Shown: positions 1-6,815 of the stretch, piece after piece
Numbering within the stretch: position 1 is the first letter of the stretch
How the letters are laid out: the number at the start of each line of letters is the position of its first letter
NCBI GenBank assembly: GCA_023431385.1
Contig: JAEYWA010000027.1
Location: 1 to 28,487, forward strand
Direction of reading: 5' to 3'
From: Bacillota bacterium
GTDB taxonomy: Bacteria > Bacillota > Clostridia > Acetivibrionales > DSM-1351
DNA length: 28,487 bases
The notes under the pieces: model-generated
Seen by the model: only the letters and a program-made list of their open reading frames with translations
Told to the model about the DNA's origin: nothing
The model's database searches: none
Program-made: the position numbers and the translations under genes

Positions 1-293
1 ACCAGTTCTTCTCTCGGGTCAAGTTCCTCTTCCTTCTGTTCCTTCTTATCGGGTAAAAGCATTTTTGACTTAATGTGCAGTAATGTTGATGCCATTACAA
101 GAAACTCGCTTGCCACTTCAAGATCAAGCTGCTGCATGGTATATAAATAATCAAGGTACTGATCTGTTATAGCATTAATTGGAATATCATAAATGTCCAC
201 CTGATTTTTTTCAAACAGATGGAATAACAGATCGAAAGGGCCTTCGAAGTTATCAAGTTTAAGTGTACATGCTTTAGTAAGAGCGCTTTCCAT
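1..293 (-). CDS. scpA: Segregation and condensation protein A, N-terminal part (runs off left edge)
   Basis: ScpA is the kleisin subunit of the bacterial SMC-ScpAB condensin, which organises and segregates the chromosome. Reading leftwards from an ATG at 291-293, about 97 residues are open to the window edge. They begin MESALTKACTLKLDNFEGPF and continue with the family's N-terminal signature: NFEGPFDLLFHL, then VDIYDIPI, then LVMASTLLHIKSKMLLP. This is the helical domain that contacts the SMC neck. A GGAG ribosome binding site lies at 299-302. The C-terminal winged-helix part is outside the window. The gene is divergent from the M50 protease gene, a pairing I recall from other clostridia. Identification is by clear motif recognition and I am confident of it. 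Confidence 0.93.
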   Translation of the reverse strand, partial: MESALTKACTLKLDNFEGPFDLLFHLFEKNQVDIYDIPINAITDQYLDYLYTMQQLDLEVASEFLVMASTLLHIKSKMLLPDKKEQKEEELDPREEL

Positions 294-336
294 TTTATCT
301 CCGTAGCGTGTTACGCTTTAATTCTATATCTAATTA

Positions 337-379
337 TTATGAGTTCTCCCTGCATTAGCAGGGTGCCTCGGTCTCATAA
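337..379. other. Structured intergenic element, two nested stems (5' leader of scpA?)
   Basis: A 7-bp outer stem (337-343 with 373-379, TTATGAG/CTCATAA) encloses a 6-bp GC-rich hairpin with a 4-base loop (348-363, CCCTGC/GCAGGG). Its GC content stands out from the AT-rich surroundings. On the minus strand it would lie about 45 bases upstream of scpA, so it could be a leader RNA structure. It could equally be a protein-binding palindrome serving the divergent M50 gene. There is no T-run, so a classical terminator is unlikely. I do not recognise it as a known riboswitch. Confidence 0.35.
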
Positions 380-451
380 AACTATTTGTAATTTCTCAAC
401 CAACTTATATTATCATAAAAGGGGCAATAATTACAATAATAATCAGCCTGG

Positions 452-480
452 TAGACTTTTTAGCAAACTTCACGTAAAAT
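452..480 (+). promoter_or_regulatory. Weak sigma-A-like promoter for the M50 protease gene
   Basis: A TAGACT box (452-457) and a TAAAAT box (475-480) are separated by 17 bases and sit 35 bases upstream of the M50 start codon. The match is modest and made by eye only. Confidence 0.35.
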
Positions 481-515
481 AAAATAATCATCTAGGCTAT
501 TAACGGAGGTTATTT

Positions 516-1163
516 ATGTTTAATAATATATTAAGTAATTTTAATGTGATAAATATTCTATTAACACTTCCAGGGTTACTATTAGGTTTTGTATTCCACG
601 AGTTTGCCCATGCAAAAATGGCTGACCGGCTTGGCGATCCCACTCCCAGATCCCAGGGAAGAATTACTCTTGACCCCAGATCGCATATTGATATAATCGG
701 ATTTATTGTCATGTTGATTGCCGGATTTGGCTGGGCTAAGCCTGTTATGACAAATCCCAGGCATTATAAAAAACCAAGAAGAGATGATATATTGGTTTCA
801 ATTGCAGGACCATTTATGAATTTATTAATTGCCATTGTATTTCTTCTTCTTTTAAAACTTTATGTATTAACTGGATTGTTTACAAATAATCAAGCCCTTT
901 GGAATAATATTTATTTGGTATTGATGATAACAGCAAGAATAAATGTTGTACTGTTTGTTTTAAACATGATCCCATTTCCGATGTTTGACGGGTATCATGT
1001 AATTTCAAATATTTTTAACACCTGGCGATATCGTTTTTTTAACCTTCTTGAACAGTACGGAATGTTCATATTCATTTTACTTGCCATTAGCGGCTTTCTT
1101 GGAAGGATAATATCTCCCATTGTAAATATTGTTTTTAGTTTTTTAGCAAATATCATATTTTAG
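516..1163 (+). CDS. M50 (site-2 protease-like) membrane metalloprotease
   Basis: This is a predicted intramembrane zinc metalloprotease of the M50 family, which cleaves membrane-embedded substrates such as anti-sigma factors or signal-peptide remnants. The 215-residue protein has the zinc-binding HEFAH motif at residues 28-32, inside the first hydrophobic segment. The third ligand motif, NMIPFPMFDG (residues 150-159, ligand D158), is also present. Several hydrophobic helices cover residues 13-30, 60-75, 92-118, 131-152 and 182-215. It lacks a PDZ domain, which fits the compact clostridial subfamily often found next to scpA. GGAGG at 505-509 supports the ATG at 516. It converges with the DacF-like gene. 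Substrate unknown. Confidence 0.88.
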   Translation: MFNNILSNFNVINILLTLPGLLLGFVFHEFAHAKMADRLGDPTPRSQGRITLDPRSHIDIIGFIVMLIAGFGWAKPVMTNPRHYKKPRRDDILVSIAGPFMNLLIAIVFLLLLKLYVLTGLFTNNQALWNNIYLVLMITARINVVLFVLNMIPFPMFDGYHVISNIFNTWRYRFFNLLEQYGMFIFILLAISGFLGRIISPIVNIVFSFLANIIF

Positions 1164-1230
1164 TTATCTTAATATATTATATAAGTTACATTGAATTTAA
1201 TATCATCTCTCATATGATAAAAGGAGAGCT

Positions 1231-2451
1231 TTACGCTCTCCCCACGCTAAACCATCTTACTACCAACCTGGCGAACAGTTTTGTAAACGATACCTTGTTA
1301 ACACTATCATTTGCCACAAGATCGTATCTTCCTACTTCTTCACTATCGATTTTATATACAATTTCTCCTACTTTCTGATCCTTAACTATAGGTGCAGTTA
1401 ATTCCGGCACTAGTTTTACTTCCTTTTCTATTTTTCCCTTTTCACCTTTTGCAACCAATACGCTTGTATCACTTCCATAGGCCGCTGTGATCTGAAGCTT
1501 TACGCCTTTTTTAACAATGATATTGCCTACCAGCTCCCCCTTTTTATCAAGGGCTACCCTTTCATAGTTTGCAAAGCCATAGTCCAGAAGTTTTCTTGCC
1601 TCAGCGAATCTTGTATTGGAATCTGGCTCTCCAAGTACTACTGCTATAAGCCTTAGGTTATTTCGACTGGTAGTTGCAGTAAGATTAAACCCTGCCTTGT
1701 TTGTAAAACCAGTTTTCAAGCCATCAGTATTTGCATAAAACCTGATTAATTTATTTGTATTATCAAGCTTAAAGGTTCCGTTTCTAAAGGTGTCCTGCCA
1801 GGTTCCTGTAAACTTTAATACTTTAGGATGCTTCATAACCAATTCACGGGACATTATTGCAACATCATGTGCAGAGCTGTACCCTCCATCATTAAGCCCA
1901 GTACAATCCAGGAATTGAGTGTCCTTCATTCCAAGTTCAGCTGCTTTTCTATTCATATCTGCAACAAAGCTTTCCTCACTTCCGCTGACCTTTTCAGCTA
2001 GAGAAACAGTAACGTCATTGGATGAGTGAATTGCTAGAGCCTTCATCATCTCTGTAACTGTAAACTCTTCACCTGCTTCAAGATATGCCTGTGACCCTCC
2101 CATACCAGCTGCATAGTCTGATACACTGACTTTATCCTCAAATGATAGTTTTCCCGAATCTACAGCTTCCATTACTAAAAGCATTGACATAACCTTTGTA
2201 ACACTAGCTATTGGAAGCTTTTCATGACTGTTCTTTTCATTAAGTATTTTTCCTGAAGCCCCATCCATTAAAACGGCAGATTTAGCCTTGAGATCCAATA
2301 CATTTGTTTTTGCTACGAGTTTGTTAACCGCTACAGAGTCATACTTTGCCGAAGCCTCAACTGCAGCTTCATCTGAATCAGCAAATACTGCTGCAGGCGT
2401 TAGCATTATAGCTATTGCTAAGATGTATCCCATTAATGACTTTTTTCTCAC
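1231..2451 (-). CDS. dacF: D-alanyl-D-alanine carboxypeptidase, DacF/PBP5-type
   Basis: This low-molecular-weight penicillin-binding protein removes the terminal D-Ala from peptidoglycan pentapeptides outside the membrane. A signal peptide covers residues ~1-25 (cleavage after AVFA). All three S11 active-site motifs are present (numbered from the alternative TTG, one codon further out): SVTK 84-87 (nucleophile S84), SSN 144-146 and KTG 247-249. The C-terminal PBP5-type beta domain ends in an amphipathic helix (FARLVVRWFS) suited to membrane anchoring. A TTG at 2452-2454 directly precedes a GTG at 2449-2451. GGAGG at 2459-2463 is only 4 bases from the TTG but 7 from the GTG, so I prefer the GTG. 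In Bacillus dacF heads the spoIIA operon. Here nothing sigma-F-related follows, so the symbol rests on family resemblance. Confidence 0.9.
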   Translation of the reverse strand: MRKKSLMGYILAIAIMLTPAAVFADSDEAAVEASAKYDSVAVNKLVAKTNVLDLKAKSAVLMDGASGKILNEKNSHEKLPIASVTKVMSMLLVMEAVDSGKLSFEDKVSVSDYAAGMGGSQAYLEAGEEFTVTEMMKALAIHSSNDVTVSLAEKVSGSEESFVADMNRKAAELGMKDTQFLDCTGLNDGGYSSAHDVAIMSRELVMKHPKVLKFTGTWQDTFRNGTFKLDNTNKLIRFYANTDGLKTGFTNKAGFNLTATTSRNNLRLIAVVLGEPDSNTRFAEARKLLDYGFANYERVALDKKGELVGNIIVKKGVKLQITAAYGSDTSVLVAKGEKGKIEKEVKLVPELTAPIVKDQKVGEIVYKIDSEEVGRYDLVANDSVNKVSFTKLFARLVVRWFSVGRA

Positions 2452-2482
2452 CAAGGTCCCTCCAATTATTAACTATTCACAT

Positions 2483-2515
2483 AGTCAATTGCATATTAAT
2501 TAGCAGCAATTGACT
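2483..2515. promoter_or_regulatory. Perfect 10-bp inverted repeat upstream of the DacF-like gene
   Basis: AGTCAATTGC (2483-2492) and GCAATTGACT (2506-2515) form a perfect inverted repeat with a 13-base centre. It begins about 32 bases upstream of the preferred dacF start codon, in its promoter or leader. This is a plausible operator; the cognate regulator is unknown. Confidence 0.4.
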
Positions 2516-2616
2516 TAAAGTATATCTGTCCTAGTTAATTGTTATGCTCTAATCTGGAGGGATATTCTGTAAAATGGTAAAATTATTTTATTAAGTAATA
2601 CCAATTATCGATATAC

Positions 2617-2821
2617 TATACAAACAATACAAGACTATTATAATAGTCCAGGCATTCCCAATATTTAGTCCTGAAATCTCATCAACTGGTTCTTTTCAAA
2701 TTCCCATTCAGGTGTGCTCAGCAATTCACCAAAAATCTGCTGAATACCCTGGGCTTAGCTGCCGATCTCCAAGATTTTTAAGAATATGAATATCCTGTGC
2801 AGGCATGTAGCTCTGAGCTAT
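2617..2821. repeat. Direct repeat copy 1: displaced 3' end of the DUF4846 lipoprotein gene
   Basis: This ~205 bp block repeats 3345-3548 in the same orientation. By eye there are about 8 substitutions and one single-base indel. It carries the last ~50 codons of the DUF4846 gene on the minus strand (matching stop near 2665) plus ~48 bp downstream, including the palindrome GACTATTA/TAATAGTC at 2633-2648. An extra A in the A-run near 2731 shifts its reading frame, so this copy is a non-coding fragment. The VOC gene ends 8 bp beyond its right edge. Confidence 0.93.
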
Positions 2822-2828
2822 AAAGGTT

Positions 2829-3251
2829 CTAAAGATTAAAAAATGTCCGTGAGTAAGCTGCCCACTCTGAATAATTTTTCATTGGTTCTCCAATTTCTAT
2901 AATATGTCCATCAGGGTCGTGCAATCTAAAAACTCTCTGCCCCCAGTACTGCCTGACGATCGGATGAATTAAATCAATATTATCTTCTATTTGACTAAAA
3001 AAACTTTCAATGTCATCAACCTCAAAATACAATAGTATATTACCTTTTCCCTGCAGTTCTGAAGAATCGGGAGCACTCCCATAAATTGTTTCTGTAAGTG
3101 CTTTTGCTTGGTGAATTGAAAAGTGCATTTCAAATAGAATAAACACCGCATGTTCTTCAATGATTTTCAACCCTAGAATGTTAGTATAGAATCGCTTGGA
3201 AAGCTCTATGTCCTTTACAAATACTACCGGATGTAAAAATTGAATTTTCAT
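2829..3251 (-). CDS. VOC-family (glyoxalase/bleomycin-resistance/dioxygenase fold) protein
   Basis: The 140-residue protein has the size of a single-unit vicinal-oxygen-chelate protein made of two beta-alpha-beta-beta-beta modules. The first module is HPVVFVKDIELSKRFYTNILGL (residues ~7-28, shortened here as HPVVFVKDIELSKRF...). The second contains LYFEVDDIESFF and RVFRLHDPDGHIIEIGEP. H7 and the E of HIIEIGEP are candidate metal ligands. Members range from glyoxalase I to fosfomycin and bleomycin resistance proteins and dioxygenases, and the substrate cannot be read here. The gene is bracketed by a ~200 bp direct repeat derived from the neighbouring DUF4846 gene. That suggests it arrived or was moved by recombination. 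The start is ATG; the upstream ribosome binding site (GAGGTTTAT) is moderate. Confidence 0.85.
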   Translation of the reverse strand: MKIQFLHPVVFVKDIELSKRFYTNILGLKIIEEHAVFILFEMHFSIHQAKALTETIYGSAPDSSELQGKGNILLYFEVDDIESFFSQIEDNIDLIHPIVRQYWGQRVFRLHDPDGHIIEIGEPMKNYSEWAAYSRTFFNL

Positions 3252-3344
3252 ATAAACCTCTATTAACTAATTATGTAAAATTTGGTACAATGTAATGATA
3301 CAATATTTTTTTTGTAATATCAAGTATGATAATAGTTTCCTAAA

Positions 3345-3548
3345 TATATAAATAATATAAGACTATTATAATAGTCCAGGTATTCCCAATATTTAGTCCT
3401 GAAATCTCATCAACTGGTTCTTTTCAAATTCCCATTCAGGTGTGCTCAGCAATTCACCAAAATCTACTGAATACCATGGGCTTAGCTGCCGATCTCCGAG
3501 ATTTTTAAGAATATGAATATCCTGTGCAGGCATGTAACTCTGAGCTAT
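3345..3548. repeat. Direct repeat copy 2: native 3' end of the DUF4846 lipoprotein gene
   Basis: This is the parental copy of the block seen at 2617-2821. It covers the final ~50 codons of the intact DUF4846 gene and ~48 bp after its stop, including the perfect 16-bp palindrome GACTATTA/TAATAGTC (3361-3376). The two copies bracket the VOC gene; the repeat-to-repeat period is about 728 bp. Confidence 0.93.
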
Positions 3549-4340
3549 CATAAATATTTGTTCTCCTGTTTTTGTGTTCTCTGCCATATCGAGAATGATA
3601 ACAGCATGCCCTGGAGAAGCTCCCTTCAAGAAGATATCTCCGATTTGCATGTCTTCTATTGAGATATATTTCATCTCCTTTGAAAGAGATAGAGTTCCAG
3701 CATATGCAAAAACTATGTCAAGATATTTCCTAAAGCTGCTGTACTCTTTTGAATATCCAGTTTTATTAATCCAATGGGTTTTATTCCCATCGATTGCAAT
3801 CCTTTTTCCATTCATCCAATTTAGATAATCAGCTTTAAATCCATTAGTAAAATTAAAGTGTATTTTTTCATACAACCCTTGACCGTACAAATATTCTGCT
3901 CTTAATCTTATAACAGCATCAGCACATTGCTGCAAATCCCGTGACCCAACATCAATATCAAGAACAGCTACATGCACATCTTTATTTGTCGCTTCACCAT
4001 TAAAAAGTTTTATATCAGAACCATCAGGCTTTAAAGGTAAATCTCTCAAATATTGACCATATGAGTTTATCTCTGTCTTAACTCTTTTAAAACCTTCGGG
4101 AACTCTGATACGTTCCTGAACTGAACTTCCACTTATATTAATCAGACTCTCAATATTATCATTTACATCAGTTATAATTACTTCTTTATCCTCTGATCTA
4201 TCTTTTTTATCATTTGATTTATCTGACTCTTTATTTTCACTAGTTATAGTGTTAATTTCATTGATATTACTTTGAGAAGTATCAGTAACTGTACATGAAG
4301 TCAGTAAAAGAAGTATAATCAAGATTAATACTCGCTTCAT
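3393..4340 (-). CDS. DUF4846-type lipoprotein, function unknown
   Basis: This is an exported lipoprotein: the N-terminus MKRVLILIILLLLTSC ends in a lipobox with the lipidated Cys at residue 16. A low-complexity, Ser/Asp/Lys/Glu-rich linker follows (residues ~17-65). The globular part contains DLQQCADAVIRLRAEYLYGQ, then FTNGFKADYLNWMNGKR, then PGHAVIILDMAEN. Its NlpC/P60-like GDIFLKGASPGHAVII stretch is reminiscent of papain-fold proteins. I match it to DUF4846, a family without assigned function. The frame opens further out at 4412, but GGAGG at 4349-4353 sits 8 bases before the ATG at 4338-4340, which also makes a proper type II signal peptide. Its last ~50 codons are duplicated at 2617-2821. 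Confidence 0.8.
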   Translation of the reverse strand: MKRVLILIILLLLTSCTVTDTSQSNINEINTITSENKESDKSNDKKDRSEDKEVIITDVNDNIESLINISGSSVQERIRVPEGFKRVKTEINSYGQYLRDLPLKPDGSDIKLFNGEATNKDVHVAVLDIDVGSRDLQQCADAVIRLRAEYLYGQGLYEKIHFNFTNGFKADYLNWMNGKRIAIDGNKTHWINKTGYSKEYSSFRKYLDIVFAYAGTLSLSKEMKYISIEDMQIGDIFLKGASPGHAVIILDMAENTKTGEQIFMIAQSYMPAQDIHILKNLGDRQLSPWYSVDFGELLSTPEWEFEKNQLMRFQD

Positions 4341-4462
4341 CGTTGCATCCTCCCTCATCAGGCCATGTTCTATAGCCATATCTGAATATTCAGCCTTATC
4401 TATTTGAATCACACTATACTACAGTTGGTTGCAGTATTTTACTATATTTATGGATTAAATCG

Positions 4463-5137
4463 CTAGATTTTTGGGTTTTCTACCACTTCTACAGCGTTAT
4501 TGTATCCAATAATCATCATATCACAAGTATTCAAAAACAGTCCCGTTTCCAAAACTCCGGTTATACCTTTTAGTTTTTCATTTATACCCTTAATGTCAAA
4601 ACCTTTTCCTAGATGTAAATCCACAATATAATTATGGTTATCTGTAATGAATGGAATATCCTCTTTTACTCTCAAAATCGGATTTAAGGACAGTAATTTT
4701 AGTTGCTTTAATATATGCCGATATCCGTAAGGAATTATTTCTACAGGAAGTGGAAAAGCTCCTATCGAATCTACTACCTTACTTGAATCCATAATCCAAA
4801 TTACCTTATCAGCAATACTTGCAACAATTTTTTCTCTAAATAAGGCACCACCGCCGCCTTTAATTGCATTAAAATTACTATCTATTTCATCGACACCATC
4901 TATAGCTAAATCTATTTTTTTAACTTTATCTATAGATACTAATGGTATATTTAGCTTTTTAGCAAGACTTGTTGTATTCTGAGAAGTGGCAACAGCTTTT
5001 ATTTTCAATCCTTGCTTGACAAGTTCTCCAACCTTTTCAATTAAATAGTAGGCTGTAGAACCAGTTCCTAATCCCAATATCATATTATCTTCAATATACT
5101 CCGTTGCTTTAATTCCAGCAATTTTCTTTTCTCTCAT
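4463..5137 (-). CDS. rpiA: Ribose-5-phosphate isomerase A
   Basis: This enzyme interconverts ribose 5-phosphate and ribulose 5-phosphate in the non-oxidative pentose phosphate pathway, in the cytosol. At 224 residues it has normal RpiA length. Phosphate-binding GTGSTA lies at residues 24-29, DGVDEID at 80-86 and KGGGGALFREKIVA at 93-106. The residues matching E. coli D81, D84, K94 and E103 are D80, D83, K93 and E102. An AGGAG ribosome binding site precedes the ATG. The gene appears to stand alone, with its own promoter in the spacer to the flavodoxin gene. Fewer GC-rich codons than the housekeeping block are noticeable by eye (for example many AAA, ATA, TTT). Confidence 0.95.
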   Translation of the reverse strand: MREKKIAGIKATEYIEDNMILGLGTGSTAYYLIEKVGELVKQGLKIKAVATSQNTTSLAKKLNIPLVSIDKVKKIDLAIDGVDEIDSNFNAIKGGGGALFREKIVASIADKVIWIMDSSKVVDSIGAFPLPVEIIPYGYRHILKQLKLLSLNPILRVKEDIPFITDNHNYIVDLHLGKGFDIKGINEKLKGITGVLETGLFLNTCDMMIIGYNNAVEVVENPKI

Positions 5138-5204
5138 GGTACTTCTCCTCTTCTTAAATAGAAAAATATTCGAAGATCCATCTATTTGACATTATTAAAT
5201 TCCA

Positions 5205-5240
5205 TTACATCTATACTATATGGAACTAACTGGAGTTAAT
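5205..5240 (-). promoter_or_regulatory. Promoter candidate for rpiA, sharing ACTCCAGTTA with the YafY-gene promoter
   Basis: On the minus strand TTAACT, 18 bases and TATAGA form a sigma-A-like promoter about 75 bases before the rpiA start. The stretch 5228-5249 matches 9303-9324 at 19 of 22 positions. The sequence CTGGAGTTA at 5230-5238 also forms an inverted repeat with TAACTCCAG at 5295-5303, where the flavodoxin gene ends. Confidence 0.45.
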
Positions 5241-5293
5241 AACATTGCTGTATGAGCGGTAGTGAAAAGATACTTTATTTCTAAGTAAACGTA

Positions 5294-5779
5294 CTAACTC
5301 CAGAAAAGCTCAACTGCTTTTTCGGCAATTCTTTGTCCTAAAAGTTTTGATCTTCGTTGTTGAAATTCATCTCCATCTTTTATATTAACAGCACCATAAT
5401 GTGTTATAGGTCCTTGTTTTGTAAATCCTGCTGAGTATATCAGCATTCCTCTTATTAGCATATGACCTATCATACCCATTTCAGCAACCTCAGCTCCTCC
5501 ACCCAGATAATTTTCTGTTGCAAAAACACTCCCTAGCTTTCCCTCCAAATCAATCTTGGTAGTATCGAACCACTTTTTTATTTGCCACGAAAAGGTACCA
5601 TAGTATGTTGGACAACCGAAAATAACTGCTTTGGCTCGAGAAACAAATTCTTCATCTACTCGTCCGATACTCATTATTTTAACTTCAATAATATCATTGA
5701 TTTTTGCTCCCTCAGCAATAATACTTGCAACCTTCTTTGTATTACCGCCTTGAGAATGATAAATAATTGCAATTTTCAT
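5294..5779 (-). CDS. Flavodoxin-family FMN protein (WrbA/NAD(P)H:quinone reductase-like)
   Basis: This is a cytosolic flavodoxin-fold protein expected to bind FMN and carry electrons or reduce quinones. The first strand and phosphate loop read MKIAIIYHSQGGNTKKVA (S/T-rich FMN phosphate loop at residues ~8-14). GCPTYYGTFSWQIKKWFD follows, as in flavodoxin/WrbA proteins, and then FATENYLGGGAEV. The frame can begin at a GTG at 5795-5797, but the ATG at 5777-5779 starts exactly at the first beta strand, so I use it. Length is ~161 residues. It stands alone between rpiA and a decayed region. The exact redox partner cannot be told from sequence. Confidence 0.85.
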   Translation of the reverse strand: MKIAIIYHSQGGNTKKVASIIAEGAKINDIIEVKIMSIGRVDEEFVSRAKAVIFGCPTYYGTFSWQIKKWFDTTKIDLEGKLGSVFATENYLGGGAEVAEMGMIGHMLIRGMLIYSAGFTKQGPITHYGAVNIKDGDEFQQRRSKLLGQRIAEKAVELFWS

Positions 5780-5805
5780 AGTTAATACTTCTTTCACATT
5801 AACAA

Positions 5806-5835
5806 AATATAATCTTACCGTGTAATATCAATCAA
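5806..5835 (-). promoter_or_regulatory. Promoter candidate for the flavodoxin gene
   Basis: On the minus strand TTGATT (5830-5835), an 18-base spacer and TATATT (5806-5811) lie just upstream of the flavodoxin start. Confidence 0.45.
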
Positions 5836-5888
5836 TACTGATTTTATATGGAATTGATTACAAATAATACTACATCTGGAATATTCCC

Positions 5889-6203
5889 ATGTCAAGTTTC
5901 ACCTTCTACCAACTATTCATCTCAAAGAGTATGTATTCCGCCGATTTCTATTCATTTTGCTTCCACGGAACTAAAATCTACTACTTTGTATTGCTTTTCT
6001 TACAATTTCTACCTATAATGAATTTAATAACGATTGTAGGGAGTACCTATATGGAATTTGGAAATATAGTTGGAATATTATATATTTTTGTAATTGGAAT
6101 ACTTTTGTCCTTATTATCTAGATTTATAGGTTCAAAAGTATTCAGATTTTCTGAGATAATTAAATACATAAAAAAGCTCTTTCGAAGTTCAAGTTCCCAT
6201 TAG
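5889..6203 (+). CDS. Small putative membrane protein (doubtful)
   Basis: An open frame of 104 codons on the plus strand. The first ~43 residues are rich in Phe, Tyr and Ser, look unlike a normal protein, and have no good ribosome binding site. A more convincing start is the ATG at 6051. It is preceded by GGGAG with 7 bases of spacing and would give a 50-residue protein with one hydrophobic helix (IVGILYIFVIGILLSLLSRF) and a basic tail. I recognise no family. It may be a small membrane protein, a truncated remnant or a chance frame. It lies where several neighbours are clearly decayed. Confidence 0.25.
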   Translation: MSSFTFYQLFISKSMYSADFYSFCFHGTKIYYFVLLFLQFLPIMNLITIVGSTYMEFGNIVGILYIFVIGILLSLLSRFIGSKVFRFSEIIKYIKKLFRSSSSH

Positions 6204-6316
6204 ACTTAAATGCTCTCGGACCTCTATTGTCATACTTTTATTTCACGCTTTAATTGGACACATTATTTTACCGGATGTGCGGTAATAAGATGATTCTTGA
6301 TATATAAATAGCTCAA

Positions 6317-6463
6317 CTACAAGTTGGAACTTGTTCTAACGCATCCAACCAATTTATCATCCACCCATGCAGAAATGACGATTGTAAAATTTATTGCCTC
6401 ATCATTATTCATAAAGGCTAGGCACAAATATTTTTCACATTCTTCTCCATAGACACTTATCAT
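6317..6463 (-). pseudogene. GNAT acetyltransferase remnant
   Basis: Between 6463 and 6317 the minus strand reads a 48-residue frame starting MISVYGEEC. It contains NFTIVISAWVDDKLVGCVR, which resembles the central strand of ElaA/GNAT-like N-acetyltransferases (pattern vvSAwdgdkLVGliR). A TAG at 6317-6319 then interrupts it. Beyond the stop, the same frame continues LSYLYIKNHLITAHPVK, comparable to the YIQDLLVHPxYQ strand of the family, before a second stop. The acetyl-CoA-binding loop is not found. I read this as an inactivated, truncated gene, by eye only. Confidence 0.5.
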
Positions 6464-6632
6464 ATTAATCCATATACTATTACCCCTACAGGGTGACCAT
6501 ATACAATATTTACATTCTGTAGTTTTCTATCGATTTTCGTATCAAGTTATACAACAGTAATTAACTGGTTCCCCGGATTGACTCTAATATAAGTTTAATG
6601 TAAATATAATTATAACTTTACTTGGAGGTAAT

Positions 6633-6722
6633 ATGCCATATTTTAGAAAATCTAATGAATTTGTTACTATACTAAAATATGAGTCTTTGCATATAAAAAG
6701 TGAGCTACGGGGAAAATCTTAA
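6633..6722 (+). CDS. Small gene of 29 codons with a strong ribosome binding site
   Basis: ATG at 6633-6635 is preceded by GGAGG (6624-6628). A TTGACT box at 6578-6583 lies further upstream. The product MPYFRKSNEFVTILKYESLH... (29 residues) is soluble and basic, with no family I recognise. The hairpin at 6745-6779 follows 22 bases after the stop, giving a neat promoter, ribosome-site, gene and terminator layout. It could be a genuine small protein, a leader peptide, or the 5' stub of a deleted gene. Confidence 0.4.
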   Translation: MPYFRKSNEFVTILKYESLHIKSELRGKS

Positions 6723-6744
6723 AATTCCTACTTTAGGCTCAAAA

Positions 6745-6779
6745 AGTACTGCGTTATCATATATAAATAATGCAGTACT
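6745..6779. terminator. Hairpin, probably shared terminator
   Basis: AGTACTGC (6745-6752) pairs with GCAGTACT (6772-6779). The stem continues inward by five further pairs including one G-U, leaving a 9-base loop. It separates the plus-strand small gene from the minus-strand GyrI-like fragment. The T-tract on either side is weak. Confidence 0.45.
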
Positions 6780-6815
6780 GAATTTAAATCCTATTCGTTT
6801 TTTGTTAGGATCTGC

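Noticed and set aside
337..379. T-box or other known riboswitch ahead of scpA or the M50 gene
   Set aside because: The sequence AGGGTGCC superficially recalls a T-box, but the conserved GGTACCGCG-type bulge and a terminator are missing, and the genes are not amino-acid related.
6268..6285. TTACCG/CGGTAA hairpin as a terminator
   Set aside because: Only 6 bp, no clear T-run, and no intact gene ends beside it.
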